From the NCBI RefSeq assembly GCF_000299415.1, contig NZ_AMPG01000003.1, forward strand, positions 186,001 through 250,000: a DNA stretch of 64,000 nucleotides, given 5' to 3'. Below the pieces are notes generated by a model that had not been told where the DNA came from, made no database searches, and saw only the letters and a list, made by a program, of their open reading frames with translations. This document shows positions 26,499 to 35,073 of the stretch, piece after piece (the first letter of the stretch is position 1; every line of letters begins with the position of its first letter). This DNA is from Candidatus Microthrix parvicella Bio17-1 (GTDB lineage: Bacteria; Actinomycetota; Acidimicrobiia; Acidimicrobiales; Microtrichaceae). The position numbers were made by a program, and so were the translations under genes.

Positions 26499-28427
26499 AT
26501 GGCCGGTCCCCCAGGAGTCACCCCGAGCCATGGCGGAGACGATGTGCCCCATGGCGATCAGCGGGCGGCGCGGCGCGCCCCGGCACTCCCAGCAACCACC
26601 AGCCGACGGAGCCTGCTTGCGGCAGCGATGCTGTCGCCGGCGGTGATCGCCGCCGCTCGTCCCGGCAGTGCCCCGCGCCAGGACGACACGACGGCGCCCA
26701 AACCCGCCGACGCCACAGCGGCACCCGACGGTGCTGCTGGGCCGGGCACGACCGCTGCCGCATCCGACGCAAGCGCTTCGCGGGCCGGTCGGCCCGCCAT
26801 CCGCCCTCGCAAAGACTGGGGCTCGGCTGCGCCGCCCAGCGGCACGCTGCGCGCCATCGACAACCAACTGTTGGTGGTCCACCACACCGAGGCCCCCGGC
26901 AAGGCCTACGAGCCGTCTGCGGTGCCCGGGCTGATCGAAGGCATCTACGCGTTTCACACGTCCGACGAGTTGGGTTGGCCCGACATTGGGTTCAACTTCA
27001 TCGTCGATGAGTTCGGCACCATCTGGGAGGGCCGGCAGGGCAGCATCGATACCGCCATCGCGTGTGAGATCGAGGGCGGCGACGTCGGCCACAGCCAGCA
27101 CTGCGCCTTTCTGGGCGATTTCAACGTGTCGGCGCCGACCCCGTTGGCCATCGAGGCCATGGTGTCGTTGCTGGCATGGTTGGCCAACCGCGATCGCGTC
27201 CCGACCGGTGTGGGAGACACCACCAGTTTCATCTCGGAGGGCAACGACAAGTTCCCCGCCGGGCAGAAGGTGACCGTGCCCACCATCGCGGGCCACCGGG
27301 CCATAGCGGACGTGGGCTGCCCCGGGGATGCCACGCAGACCGAGGTGGTGCCACAGCTGCAGGGGCTGGTCAGCGGTGAGCGGTTGCGGATCGACCCCGA
27401 CGGTGATGGTGGCGGAACAACACCGGCCACCCCGACGGGTGACACGTCCTTGCCGGCGGCGGAGGACGACGCCACCACCACATCGGTCTTCGAGACCACA
27501 CCGGTGACCCGGCGCACGGTGGGCTTCGAGGCCTCGCCCCTGCCCGAGGCGCAGGTCAACGACCAGGTCGAGGGCAATGAGTGGGCGCCGGCGGCGATCA
27601 CCGGCGGCCTGGCAGCTGCGGCGGTGGGCGCCGGGGCGGTCTACGCGGCGCATCGACACCGGACCAACCGGCCGGCTCAACTGCCGGACCGCACCACGGC
27701 CGGTGATGCCCTTGGCGTCGGAGAGAGCGCTCGCCGTGCGGCGGACGCCCGAACCGTGGACGACGCCCGAGCGCTCGTCGTGCGGCCTGATGGCATCGAT
27801 GGCGGCTCGGCCGGGTGGATGCCTGCGGGGTCGGCCGCATCGGTGGGGTGGGTGATCTCTGCGGGGTGGAGCGATGATGCGCACGACAACGCGCTTCGGG
27901 AGTTGCGTGGGTTGGTCAAGGACCTGGAGATCGATCCGTCAACCCCGGAGGGGCGGGCCTTCGGCGATGCGGTCACCGCATCGCTGTCGGCCCTGGTGTC
28001 GGGCACGGCCGGCTCGGCGGCCCACGCCGCTGGGGAGGGCCCCGGGGCGGTGGTGTTCCTGCACAGCCGCAGGGCAACGTCGGTGGTCCGGCTGGGCAGC
28101 GGAGGGTTTGTGCTGCCCGGGGAAGGCGAGCAACCCGAGTGGGTGCCGGTTCGGGCCCGACTGCCGCTGCCTGCCGGGACGGGCGCAGGCGCCCCGGCGG
28201 AGGTCACCACGCTTGCTCGCCAGTGGCACCACCCCGAGCGCATGCCCGTGGCGGTGGCGTGGTTGGGATCGGCCGACGATGATGTGGTGATCGATGCATT
28301 GACCAGGGCTCACGACGGCACAATGGGCGAGGCCCCCAGCGGGGACGCGCTGGTTGACGACACCGTCAAGGTTCGGCAGGCGCTGTTGCGCGCAGGCGTG
28401 GACGATCTGGGCCTGGTGGTGCTGTGA
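26499..28427 (+). CDS. PGRP/N-acetylmuramoyl-L-alanine amidase-like exported protein
   Basis: 642 residues. A Tat-like signal (TSRRSLLAAAMLSPAVIAAA) lies near residues 33-52. A peptidoglycan-recognition/amidase_2 domain follows at about 100-290: VVHHTEAPG supplies one zinc His, and AGHRAIADVGCPGD the second His and the Cys. A Pro/Thr-rich linker and a hydrophobic span near 370-385 (GGLAAAAVGAGAVYAAH) follow, then a C-terminal domain of about 250 residues that I do not recognise. The start is supported by TAGGGT 8 bases upstream. The stop overlaps the ETF-alpha GTG by four bases, an unexpected coupling of a cell-wall enzyme to an electron-transfer gene. With this topology the C-terminal domain would be cytoplasmic. 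Confidence 0.82.
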   Translation: MAGPPGVTPSHGGDDVPHGDQRAARRAPALPATTSRRSLLAAAMLSPAVIAAARPGSAPRQDDTTAPKPADATAAPDGAAGPGTTAAASDASASRAGRPAIRPRKDWGSAAPPSGTLRAIDNQLLVVHHTEAPGKAYEPSAVPGLIEGIYAFHTSDELGWPDIGFNFIVDEFGTIWEGRQGSIDTAIACEIEGGDVGHSQHCAFLGDFNVSAPTPLAIEAMVSLLAWLANRDRVPTGVGDTTSFISEGNDKFPAGQKVTVPTIAGHRAIADVGCPGDATQTEVVPQLQGLVSGERLRIDPDGDGGGTTPATPTGDTSLPAAEDDATTTSVFETTPVTRRTVGFEASPLPEAQVNDQVEGNEWAPAAITGGLAAAAVGAGAVYAAHRHRTNRPAQLPDRTTAGDALGVGESARRAADARTVDDARALVVRPDGIDGGSAGWMPAGSAASVGWVISAGWSDDAHDNALRELRGLVKDLEIDPSTPEGRAFGDAVTASLSALVSGTAGSAAHAAGEGPGAVVFLHSRRATSVVRLGSGGFVLPGEGEQPEWVPVRARLPLPAGTGAGAPAEVTTLARQWHHPERMPVAVAWLGSADDDVVIDALTRAHDGTMGEAPSGDALVDDTVKVRQALLRAGVDDLGLVVL

Positions 28428-29371
28428 CCGACGCTGCCGCTGGCACGGTTGCGGTCCTCGCGGTACGTGGTGGCGAGTTGCCGACGGGAGCGCTCGAGTG
28501 CGTCGCCGAGGCGAACGGGGCCGCCGTCGTGGTGGGCGATGGCCTGGACGAGGCGATTGCGGCGTTGGGCGCCTTGGCGGCAGAGGTGTGGGCGTTGGAG
28601 TGGCCGGGGCGATGGTCGCCGCATGCGATCGCAGCGGCTGTGGCCGACCTGCTGAGCTCCACCGAGGTCGTGCTGACCCCCGCCACCCCCGACGGCCGTG
28701 ACCTGGCCCCGCACCTGGCGTTGGTGCTTGGCCGTGCGCTTTACGCCGGTGCGATCTCGGTTGGGTCGCACCGGGTGGTGCAGCACGGGCACGGCGGCCG
28801 GTCGCAGCTGACCTCCTCGCCACCTGGACCGTTTGTGGCCACGATGACCCCTGGCGTGCGGGCCATCCCCGCAACCACGGGTGCCGACACCATCCGCCAC
28901 GACCTGCCCGGACCCGTCGTCGGGTCGCCCGCTGAGGGTCCGGAGCCGCCCGAGTTGGTGGCGATTCACCCGCCCGACGCGTCCACCATGGATCTGTCCG
29001 AGGCGAAGAGCATCCTGGGTGGCGGCGCCGGGCTGGGCGGCGCCACCGAGTTTGGGCTGCTCGCCAAGGTGGCCGGGTTGCTCGGAGCATCGGTGGGTGC
29101 CACCCGGGTGGTCACCGACCAGGGCACGTTGGGTCACGAACGTCAGATTGGGACCACCGGCGTGGTGGTCAACCCCGATCGATATCTGGCGCTGGGCATT
29201 TCCGGTGCCGTGCAGCACACCGCCGGGTTGGGTGGCCCCGACCTGATCGTGTCGGTCAACACCGATGCGCACGCGCCCATGATGGCCATGGCCGACCTGG
29301 CGCTCACCGCCGATGCGCCGGCCACGCTGCGCGCCCTGGCCCGGCTGCTCGGTATCGACGTTCCCGGGTAG
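28424..29371 (+). CDS. etfA: Electron transfer flavoprotein alpha subunit (mycofactocin-associated type)
   Basis: 315 residues. The C-terminal FAD domain is clear: GGGAGLGG, GATRVVTDQG, IGTTGVVVNPDRYLALGISG, AVQHTAG and VNTDAHAPMMAMADLALTAD. The N-terminal domain is divergent and Ala/Val-rich. It pairs with ETF-beta at 32525, 3.2 kb away. The two subunit genes are separated by an acyl-CoA dehydrogenase and the fixCX-like genes, whereas most genomes keep etfBA adjacent. The GTG overlaps the amidase stop (GTGA). Divergence from housekeeping ETF and its neighbours indicate a dedicated, mycofactocin-linked ETF. Confidence 0.88.
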   Translation: MTDAAAGTVAVLAVRGGELPTGALECVAEANGAAVVVGDGLDEAIAALGALAAEVWALEWPGRWSPHAIAAAVADLLSSTEVVLTPATPDGRDLAPHLALVLGRALYAGAISVGSHRVVQHGHGGRSQLTSSPPGPFVATMTPGVRAIPATTGADTIRHDLPGPVVGSPAEGPEPPELVAIHPPDASTMDLSEAKSILGGGAGLGGATEFGLLAKVAGLLGASVGATRVVTDQGTLGHERQIGTTGVVVNPDRYLALGISGAVQHTAGLGGPDLIVSVNTDAHAPMMAMADLALTADAPATLRALARLLGIDVPG

Positions 29372-29417
29372 AGCTGGTTTCAGCCCCCGGGGGTTGCTTC
29401 CGGCGAAGGCGGAGCCA

Positions 29418-30680
29418 TCAGTTCTTGAGCAGGTCCTTAAAGGCGCTCGTGGTGTCGATGCCCAGCTCTTTGGGCAGGCCCAGAACCCGCTCGGCGACGA
29501 TGTTGCGCAAGGTCTCATCGCTGCCGCCCGCGATGCGCATGCCGGGGGTGCCGCACACGAACGTTGACCAGGCGTAGGTGCCCCACTCGCCCGAGTCGGC
29601 GATGAGGCGGGGCCCGAGCAACGAGGCCACCAGCTCGGCGGTGGCGGTGAGGTTGGCGGTCAGGGCCAGCTTGCCGATCGACATCTCCGGCCCGGGCACG
29701 CCCCCTGCCCGCACCTTGGCCATCGCCCGCTGGGACGTCATCCTGGCCACCTGGAAGCCCGTGTACACCTTGGCCAACTCGTTTCGCAGCACCCGGTCAT
29801 CCGCCAGGTCGAAGTGTCGCATCATCTCGATCAGCCGGGTGGATGAGCCCGTGCCGCCGCCCCCGCCCCCGCCGATGGAGGCTCGCTCGTTCATCAGCGT
29901 GGTGAGCGCCACGGTCCAACCCTGGTTGACATCGCCCAGGCGATGGTCGTCGGGCACCCTCACGTTCTCGAAGAACACCTCGTTGAACGCGGTGCCGCCG
30001 GTCATCTGGCGCAGCGGCCGCACCTCGACGCCCGGTGCGTGCATGTCGACCACAAATCCGGTGAGGCCCCGGTGCTTGGGCAGATTGGGATCGGTGCGGC
30101 AGATCACCTCGCCCACGTCGGCGTAGTGGGCGCCCGACGTCCAGACCTTCTGCCCGTTGAGCAGCCATTCGTCGCCATCCCGCTCGGCCCGCATCTGAAG
30201 CCCGGCAAGGTCGGATCCGGCGGCGGGCTCGCTGAACAGCTGGCAGCCCACCAGGTCGCCCCGGTACATGCCGGGAAGCACCCTTGCCTTCACCGGCTCG
30301 GTGGCGTGAGCCAGGATCGTCGGTGCAACCATGCCGAAGCCGATGCCGAAGAACGACATGTTGGGGATCCGGTATTTGCTTTCCAGAGTCCGGTAGACGG
30401 CCTCGTGGGAGCGGGACAGGCCACGGCCGCCCAGCTCGGGCGGCCCGGTGATCCACGACAGGTTGGCATCGTTGCGGGTGGCCAGCCAGGCCTTGCCCTC
30501 GGCCAACTGCCGGGCCTCGGTCTCGGGGTCGAGTTCCTCAAACAGCGCGACGTCATCGTCGCCGTCACCCCACACGAACTCGGTGGCCGTGGGCCTTGGT
30601 GAGGAGTTGGCCTCGAGGAAGTCGGTGACCTCGGCGGTGAACTCTTCGACCGTCGGTGCCTCCGGGTTGCTCTGGTGCAT
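29418..30680 (-). CDS. Acyl-CoA dehydrogenase family protein
   Basis: 420-residue FAD flavoenzyme; classical members oxidise acyl-CoA to enoyl-CoA and pass electrons to ETF. Blocks visible: LGGRGLSRSHEAVYRTLE, QLFSEPAAGSDLAGL, LNGQKVWTSGAHYAD, MTGGTAFNEVFFENVRVPD and the C-terminal GSDETLRNIVAERVLGLP. A run of seven glycines near residue 270 (ERASIGGGGGGG) is unusual. The start has a GAGGGGA ribosome-binding site. Divergent from the fixC-like gene across a 113-base region holding a perfect inverted repeat. Likely an electron donor to the surrounding ETF; substrate unknown. Confidence 0.9.
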   Translation of the reverse strand: MHQSNPEAPTVEEFTAEVTDFLEANSSPRPTATEFVWGDGDDDVALFEELDPETEARQLAEGKAWLATRNDANLSWITGPPELGGRGLSRSHEAVYRTLESKYRIPNMSFFGIGFGMVAPTILAHATEPVKARVLPGMYRGDLVGCQLFSEPAAGSDLAGLQMRAERDGDEWLLNGQKVWTSGAHYADVGEVICRTDPNLPKHRGLTGFVVDMHAPGVEVRPLRQMTGGTAFNEVFFENVRVPDDHRLGDVNQGWTVALTTLMNERASIGGGGGGGTGSSTRLIEMMRHFDLADDRVLRNELAKVYTGFQVARMTSQRAMAKVRAGGVPGPEMSIGKLALTANLTATAELVASLLGPRLIADSGEWGTYAWSTFVCGTPGMRIAGGSDETLRNIVAERVLGLPKELGIDTTSAFKDLLKN

Positions 30681-30704
30681 CTCGTCCCCTCACGCTGACC
30701 TAAT

Positions 30705-30726
30705 CACTTGACCAGGCGGTCAAGTG
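30705..30726. promoter_or_regulatory. Perfect 9+9 inverted repeat, candidate operator
   Basis: Arms CACTTGACC (30705-30713) and GGTCAAGTG (30718-30726) are exact reverse complements around the spacer AGGC. It sits 25 bases upstream of the acyl-CoA dehydrogenase start and about 55 bases before the fixC-like -10 box. This is the layout expected for a TetR-family operator controlling both divergent units. No regulator gene is encoded next to it. Confidence 0.65.
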
Positions 30727-30780
30727 TCAGCGGCAAAGCTAGCGCAGCGCTGCGGAATCCGATCCGTGGCGTTGCAGCGG

Positions 30781-30786
30781 TACTCT
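30781..30786 (+). promoter_or_regulatory. Predicted -10 box (TACTCT), leaderless fixC-like operon
   Basis: TACTCT ends 7 bases before the GTG at 30794. It would drive the run from fixC-like to the FAD oxidase. Confidence 0.5.
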
Positions 30787-30793
30787 GCAGGCC

Positions 30794-32158
30794 GTGCCGA
30801 CGATCGATCCCAACCCCTCCCCAGAGGCTGCGGCCGCGCCCGGCGCGGCGAATCGGATCGATGCCGTGGTGGTCGGCGCGGGCCCGGCGGGCTCTGCAGC
30901 GGCGCTGCAGTTGGCGCGGGCCGGCCGGTCGGTGGTGCTCCTGGAGCGGGGCCTGTTTCCCGGTTCGAAGAACATGTACGGCGGGGTGATCTACGGCCGC
31001 ATTCTCGATGACCTGGTGCCCAACTGGACCGAGGAGATGCCGATCCAGCGATGGGTGACCCGCCGCCAGACCATGATGCTCACCGACTCCCAGGCGATGA
31101 CGGTGGACTTCCGGACCGAGGCGTGGGGCAGGCCCCCCTACAACGGGGCCACGGCGTTTCGGGGTGACTTCGACGCCTGGCTCGCCGGCCATGCGGTGGA
31201 CGCGGGGGCCCGGCTGGTGTGCTCCACCACCGCCACCGGGTTGATCTTCGACGAATCCGGTCCGTCCAGGCGGGTGGTTGGCGTCCGGACGGACCGTCCC
31301 GACGGCGACCTGTACGCGGATGTGGTCATCGCAGCCGACGGGGTCAACTCGTTCCTGGCCAAAGAGGCCGGGATGTACCCGCACACCGACCCGGCCAACT
31401 TCACGGTTGGCATCAAAGAGGTGGTGGCGCTGCCGCGAACGGTGATCGAGGATCGTTTCGGGGTGCGGGGGCGGGAGGGCGTCGACATCGAGATCATCGG
31501 CGCCACCGGTGACGTGCCAGGCGGCGGGTTCGTCTACACCAACCTCGACTCGGTGGCGATCGGGCTCGTGTTGTCGCTGCCCGCCCTGGCGGCGGGTGGC
31601 AAACGCCCGGAGGAACTGCTGGCGCAGTTGAAGGCCCATCCTGCCATCGCCCCGCTGATCGACGGCGGGGACGTCAAGGAGTTCTCCGCTCACGTCATCC
31701 CCGAAGCGGGCTACGACATGATGCCCGACCTGGTCACCGACGGCATGGTGGTCTGCGGTGACGCCGCGGCCATGTGCCTGGCGGCCGGCATCTGGCTGGA
31801 GGGCGTCAACTTTGCGATCGGGGCCGGAGCCGCCGCGGGCCGGGCCGCAGCGGTGGCGTTGGATGCCGGCGACACGAGCGCCGATGGTTTGGGGAGCTAC
31901 GTCGACCGCCTGGAGCGGAGCTTTGTGATGACCGACCACCGACGCCTGCGCCAGGCGCCGCATCTGGTGATGAGCGACCGTATGCAGCAGTCCTACCCGC
32001 AGTTGGTGTGTAACACGGTTGAGCGTCTGTTCCGGGTGGACAACCCAACGCCGAAGCTGCCGATGCACGAGATCGTTCTGGACGAGGTGCGCCGTAGCGG
32101 CCTGCGCGCCTTCGACCTGGCACGCGACGGCCTGGCTGCCCTGCGAACCTTTGGATGA
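30794..32158 (+). CDS. FixC-like ETF:quinone oxidoreductase flavoprotein
   Basis: 454-residue geranylgeranyl-reductase/FixC-type FAD protein. The FAD-binding GAGPAGSAAA motif is near residues 28-37, followed by LLERG. GGVIYGR, the GDAAAMC block and a C-terminal segment YPQLVCNTVERLFRVDNPTPK resemble FixC and ETF-QO. These proteins accept electrons from ETF and pass them via a FixX-type ferredoxin to quinone. The next gene is that ferredoxin. The start GTG is supported by TACTCT 7 bases upstream. First gene of the operon that continues through mftE and mftF. Confidence 0.88.
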   Translation: MPTIDPNPSPEAAAAPGAANRIDAVVVGAGPAGSAAALQLARAGRSVVLLERGLFPGSKNMYGGVIYGRILDDLVPNWTEEMPIQRWVTRRQTMMLTDSQAMTVDFRTEAWGRPPYNGATAFRGDFDAWLAGHAVDAGARLVCSTTATGLIFDESGPSRRVVGVRTDRPDGDLYADVVIAADGVNSFLAKEAGMYPHTDPANFTVGIKEVVALPRTVIEDRFGVRGREGVDIEIIGATGDVPGGGFVYTNLDSVAIGLVLSLPALAAGGKRPEELLAQLKAHPAIAPLIDGGDVKEFSAHVIPEAGYDMMPDLVTDGMVVCGDAAAMCLAAGIWLEGVNFAIGAGAAAGRAAAVALDAGDTSADGLGSYVDRLERSFVMTDHRRLRQAPHLVMSDRMQQSYPQLVCNTVERLFRVDNPTPKLPMHEIVLDEVRRSGLRAFDLARDGLAALRTFG

Positions 32159-32219
32159 TGGGCGACTGTTGGATGACCGGTGACCTGGGATGCCGGGGGT
32201 CTGGATGAGTGGAGCAGCG

Positions 32220-32528
32220 ATGACCAGCGCAGCGATCGTCAGCCGCGAGATCAACTTCGAAACCCTCATGGGCCACACCGAGTTTCGTGTTGATCCAGAT
32301 CGGGCCCACATCACCGTGGACTCCGACATCTGTCGCGACTGCTCGGTTCGGGGCTGTCTGATCGCCTGCCCGGCACAACTGTTTGTGCTCACCTCGGAGG
32401 GCGGCATCTTGTTCAACTACGAGCAGTGCTTTGAGTGCGGCACCTGCTACATGGTGTGCAACGAGGAGGGGGCCATCACCTGGACCTATCCCGAGGGGGG
32501 CCACGGCGTGGTGTTCCACCGAGCATGA
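32220..32528 (+). CDS. FixX-like ferredoxin
   Basis: 102-residue ferredoxin-like partner of the FixC-like protein. Cys motifs CRDCSVRGCLIAC and CFECGTCYMVC give eight cysteines, enough for two clusters, although canonical FixX carries one 4Fe-4S. The end YPEGGHGVVFHRA resembles FixX. The ATG at 32220 has GGAG five bases upstream; in-frame ATGs at 32190 and 32205 are possible. The stop overlaps the ETF-beta ATG (ATGA at 32525-32528). Confidence 0.86.
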   Translation: MTSAAIVSREINFETLMGHTEFRVDPDRAHITVDSDICRDCSVRGCLIACPAQLFVLTSEGGILFNYEQCFECGTCYMVCNEEGAITWTYPEGGHGVVFHRA

Positions 32529-33508
32529 GTGCAACGACAACATCGGCCGCCCCGGGCGTCGTGGTGGCCGCCCTGAAATGGGCCGACCTGTTTGTGGACG
32601 TCGACCCGCTGACGGGCGAGGCGAGTGCCGACCGAAGGGCTCGTGGCCTCTCGGCCGCAGACGAGGCCGCGCTCGAGTTGGCGCTGACCCTGGGTGAGGC
32701 GCTGGGCCGTCGGGTGGTGGCGATCACCGTCGGCGGCCCCGACGCAGCCGCAGGCCTTCGTGGGGCCCTCGCTGTTGGCGCCGACCGGGCGGTGCTGGCA
32801 ACGCCTGCCAATGGCGCCGAGGCGCACTCGCTCGGCGTGGCCCGAGCCCTGGCATGGGCGCTTGATGCCGCCTCCTTGCTCGATCCGGTGGTGGTGTGCG
32901 GCGACTACTCGGCCGACCGGGGCAGCGGGTCGGTACCCGCCGCCCTGGCGGCGTTGGCCGGGCTGCCTCAGGCGTTGGGCCTGGTGCAGGTGGACGTTGC
33001 CGTCAACGGGGGCGGTGACCCGGCCATCAGCGTGCAACGCCGGTTGGACGGCGCCCGGCGTGAGGAGTTGCTGGTGCGCCCTCCGGCGGTCTTGTCGGTG
33101 GAGGGAGCGGTGGCGCGGTTGCGTCGGGCCCCCCTCAGCGGAACGTTGGCGGGTGGCGCGGCTGCCGTTGAAACGCTGACCGTGCCCGCCGACGTGTTTG
33201 CAGCGGTGCCCCCACGTGGCATGGGCGAGGTCGGCCCGGCAGTTCCCAGGACCAAGGTGATGCCCTCACCGGTGGGCGACGCGGCGCTGGCCCGCTTGGA
33301 ACAACTCACCGACACCCAGTCGGTGGCCGCGCCCGCCCAGGCGTTGGTCGTGTCGCCGGAGGAGGCGGCCCGGCACCTGCTGGAGGCGTGGGCGGCCAGC
33401 GGGGGAACCGTGCCCGAGGGCGTAGTCGGCGACGGTGTGGTTGCCGACGGCGTGGTGGGCGGGGCGACGTCCGAGAACACCGCGAGCGATGGGCCCGAAG
33501 GTCGTTAG
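32525..33508 (+). CDS. etfB: Electron transfer flavoprotein beta subunit (mycofactocin-associated type)
   Basis: 327 residues, against about 250-260 for usual ETF-beta. AMP/FAD-site blocks: VVAALKWADLFVDVDPLTG at the N-terminus, VGADRAVLAT, and CGDYSADRGSGSVPAALAAL, matching the G-x-Q-x2-D block with Tyr-Ser changes. The extra C-terminal 60-70 residues include a Val/Gly-rich repeat (GVVGDGVVADGVVGG) with no obvious fold. ATG overlaps fixX-like; the 3' end overlaps mftE by 20 bases. Partner is the ETF-alpha at 28424. Confidence 0.86.
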   Translation: MSATTTSAAPGVVVAALKWADLFVDVDPLTGEASADRRARGLSAADEAALELALTLGEALGRRVVAITVGGPDAAAGLRGALAVGADRAVLATPANGAEAHSLGVARALAWALDAASLLDPVVVCGDYSADRGSGSVPAALAALAGLPQALGLVQVDVAVNGGGDPAISVQRRLDGARREELLVRPPAVLSVEGAVARLRRAPLSGTLAGGAAAVETLTVPADVFAAVPPRGMGEVGPAVPRTKVMPSPVGDAALARLEQLTDTQSVAAPAQALVVSPEEAARHLLEAWAASGGTVPEGVVGDGVVADGVVGGATSENTASDGPEGR

Positions 33509-34226
33509 CGGGACCGCCCTCGGCGGGATGATCTCGACCGACGTCCCGGACGATGCGGTGTTGCTGGTTCCCGTTGGATCCACCGAGCAACACGGGCCGC
33601 ACCTGCCGCTCGACACCGACACCCGCATCGCCGCCGCAATCGCGCACGCGGTGGCCCTCGATCCGCCCAAACCCTTGCGACGCGGACAGGCGCTGGTGGC
33701 GCCTGCGTTGCCGGTCGGCTCGTCGGGCGAACACGCCGGGTTTCCCGGCACGTTGTCCATCGGCTCGGCCGCCCTCGAGCTGGTGCTCCTCGAGCTGGTT
33801 CGCTCGGCCACCTCGCCGGGAGGGGGCCCGTTCAGGGCCGTGCTGATCATCAACGGTCATGGCGGCAATGCCGGCCCGGTGGTGTCTGCGCTGCGCACCC
33901 TGGAGGGCGAGGGTCGCCACGTGTCGGCCTGGGCGCCCCACGTTGAAGGCGGTGACGCTCATGCCGGTTTCACCGAGACTTCGTTGGGCCTGCACCTGTT
34001 CGGCGATCTCGTCCGAACCGAGGCCTCAGAGCCGGGAGCGTTGCGGCCCGTCGCCGAGTTGATGGCTCAGCTGCGCACCGGCGGCGTGGCCGCCGTTGCC
34101 CCCAACGGGGTGCTCGGCGACCCCACCAGAGCCAATGCTCAAGAAGGCGCCGCCCTGTTCGCCCACCTGGTCCTCTCAGCACATGGCGCGCTCGCCGCCC
34201 TGGTCAAGGCTGCATGGAGGAGTTGA
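33489..34226 (+). CDS. mftE: Mycofactocin biosynthesis peptidyl-dipeptidase MftE (creatininase family)
   Basis: 245-residue metal-dependent amidohydrolase that releases the cross-linked Val-Tyr dipeptide core from MftC-processed MftA. Creatininase motifs: LLVPVGSTEQHGPHLPLDTDT with metal-binding Glu, His and Asp; SSGEHAGFPGTLSI; and INGHGGN. The ATG at 33489 lies inside the ETF-beta 3' end, giving a 20-base overlap. It lies 20 kb from mftABC, whereas in mycobacteria all six genes are adjacent. Confidence 0.93.
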   Translation: MGPKVVSGTALGGMISTDVPDDAVLLVPVGSTEQHGPHLPLDTDTRIAAAIAHAVALDPPKPLRRGQALVAPALPVGSSGEHAGFPGTLSIGSAALELVLLELVRSATSPGGGPFRAVLIINGHGGNAGPVVSALRTLEGEGRHVSAWAPHVEGGDAHAGFTETSLGLHLFGDLVRTEASEPGALRPVAELMAQLRTGGVAAVAPNGVLGDPTRANAQEGAALFAHLVLSAHGALAALVKAAWRS

Positions 34227-34260
34227 GGGTGAGGCAATCCATCGTGGCAATCTGAGGTCG

Positions 34261-35073
34261 ATGGAGAATCCCAAATCACCCGATGACAACCCCCGCGTTG
34301 CCCTGATCACCGGGGCCGCCCGCGGGATCGGCGCAGCAGTGGCTCGCCGCCTGGCCTCCGACGGTTGGTCGTTGGTGCTCACCGATCTCGTCGGCCATGA
34401 GAAGGTGCTGACCTACGCCCTGCCCACCCTGGCCGACCTCGAGGCCGTGGCGGCCGATTGCGGTCCGGACACGATGGTCTACGTGGCCGACGTGCGTGAA
34501 CAGGGTCAGATGGACGCTGCGACCGCGCTGGCCGTCGGCCGGTTTGGGGGCCTCGATGCCGCCATTGGGGCGGCGGGCGTGATCTGGGGTGGCGAGCCGC
34601 TGTGGCGCACGCCGGATGCGGCCTGGAGAACGATGATCGACGTCAACCTGGGTGGCATCTGGAAGCTCGCACACGCCGCGATTCCGGCCCTCCTACAGCG
34701 ACCACAGCCCCGCAGCGGACGGTTTGTGGCGCTGGCATCGGCGGCAAGCGTCCGGGGTATGCCGCAACTCGCCGCCTACAGCGCATCAAAGGCCGGTGTC
34801 GCCGGTCTGGTGCGCTCGTTGGCCGCCGAGCTGGGACCCGACAACATCACGGCCAACGCCGTGGGCCCGGGCTCCACCCGGACCGCCATGTTGGAGGCGT
34901 CCGCGGGCGTGTACGGCCTGCGACGAGTTGAAGACTTCGGTCGTCAACAACCGATCGGCCGGCTGCTGGAGCCCGAGGAGGTGGCCGACGCGGTCGCCTG
35001 GCTGTGCTCGCCCGGCTCCTCAGGGGTCACAGGGGCGCTCCTACCGGTGGACGGCGGCATGACGGCGGCGTGA
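34261..35073 (+). CDS. Mycofactocin-coupled SDR family oxidoreductase
   Basis: 270-residue short-chain dehydrogenase. The cofactor motif TGAARGIG is at 17-24 and the catalytic pair is YSASK with Tyr173 and Lys177. An insertion after the first beta-alpha unit (about residues 42-62) is typical of the mycofactocin-coupled SDR subfamily, in which NAD is thought to stay bound and to be reoxidised by mycofactocin. Position between mftE and mftF supports that assignment. The stop overlaps the mftF GTG (GTGA at 35070-35073). Alcohol substrate unknown. Confidence 0.88.
   Translation: MENPKSPDDNPRVALITGAARGIGAAVARRLASDGWSLVLTDLVGHEKVLTYALPTLADLEAVAADCGPDTMVYVADVREQGQMDAATALAVGRFGGLDAAIGAAGVIWGGEPLWRTPDAAWRTMIDVNLGGIWKLAHAAIPALLQRPQPRSGRFVALASAASVRGMPQLAAYSASKAGVAGLVRSLAAELGPDNITANAVGPGSTRTAMLEASAGVYGLRRVEDFGRQQPIGRLLEPEEVADAVAWLCSPGSSGVTGALLPVDGGMTAA

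Noticed and set aside
26157-29518. Several long minus-strand frames opposite the amidase and ETF-alpha genes
   Set aside because: No recognisable motif, and they contradict clear plus-strand domain matches.
30704-32416. 570-codon minus-strand frame opposite the fixC-like gene
   Set aside because: Antisense shadow; the plus strand carries GxGxxG and other FixC motifs with a plausible promoter.
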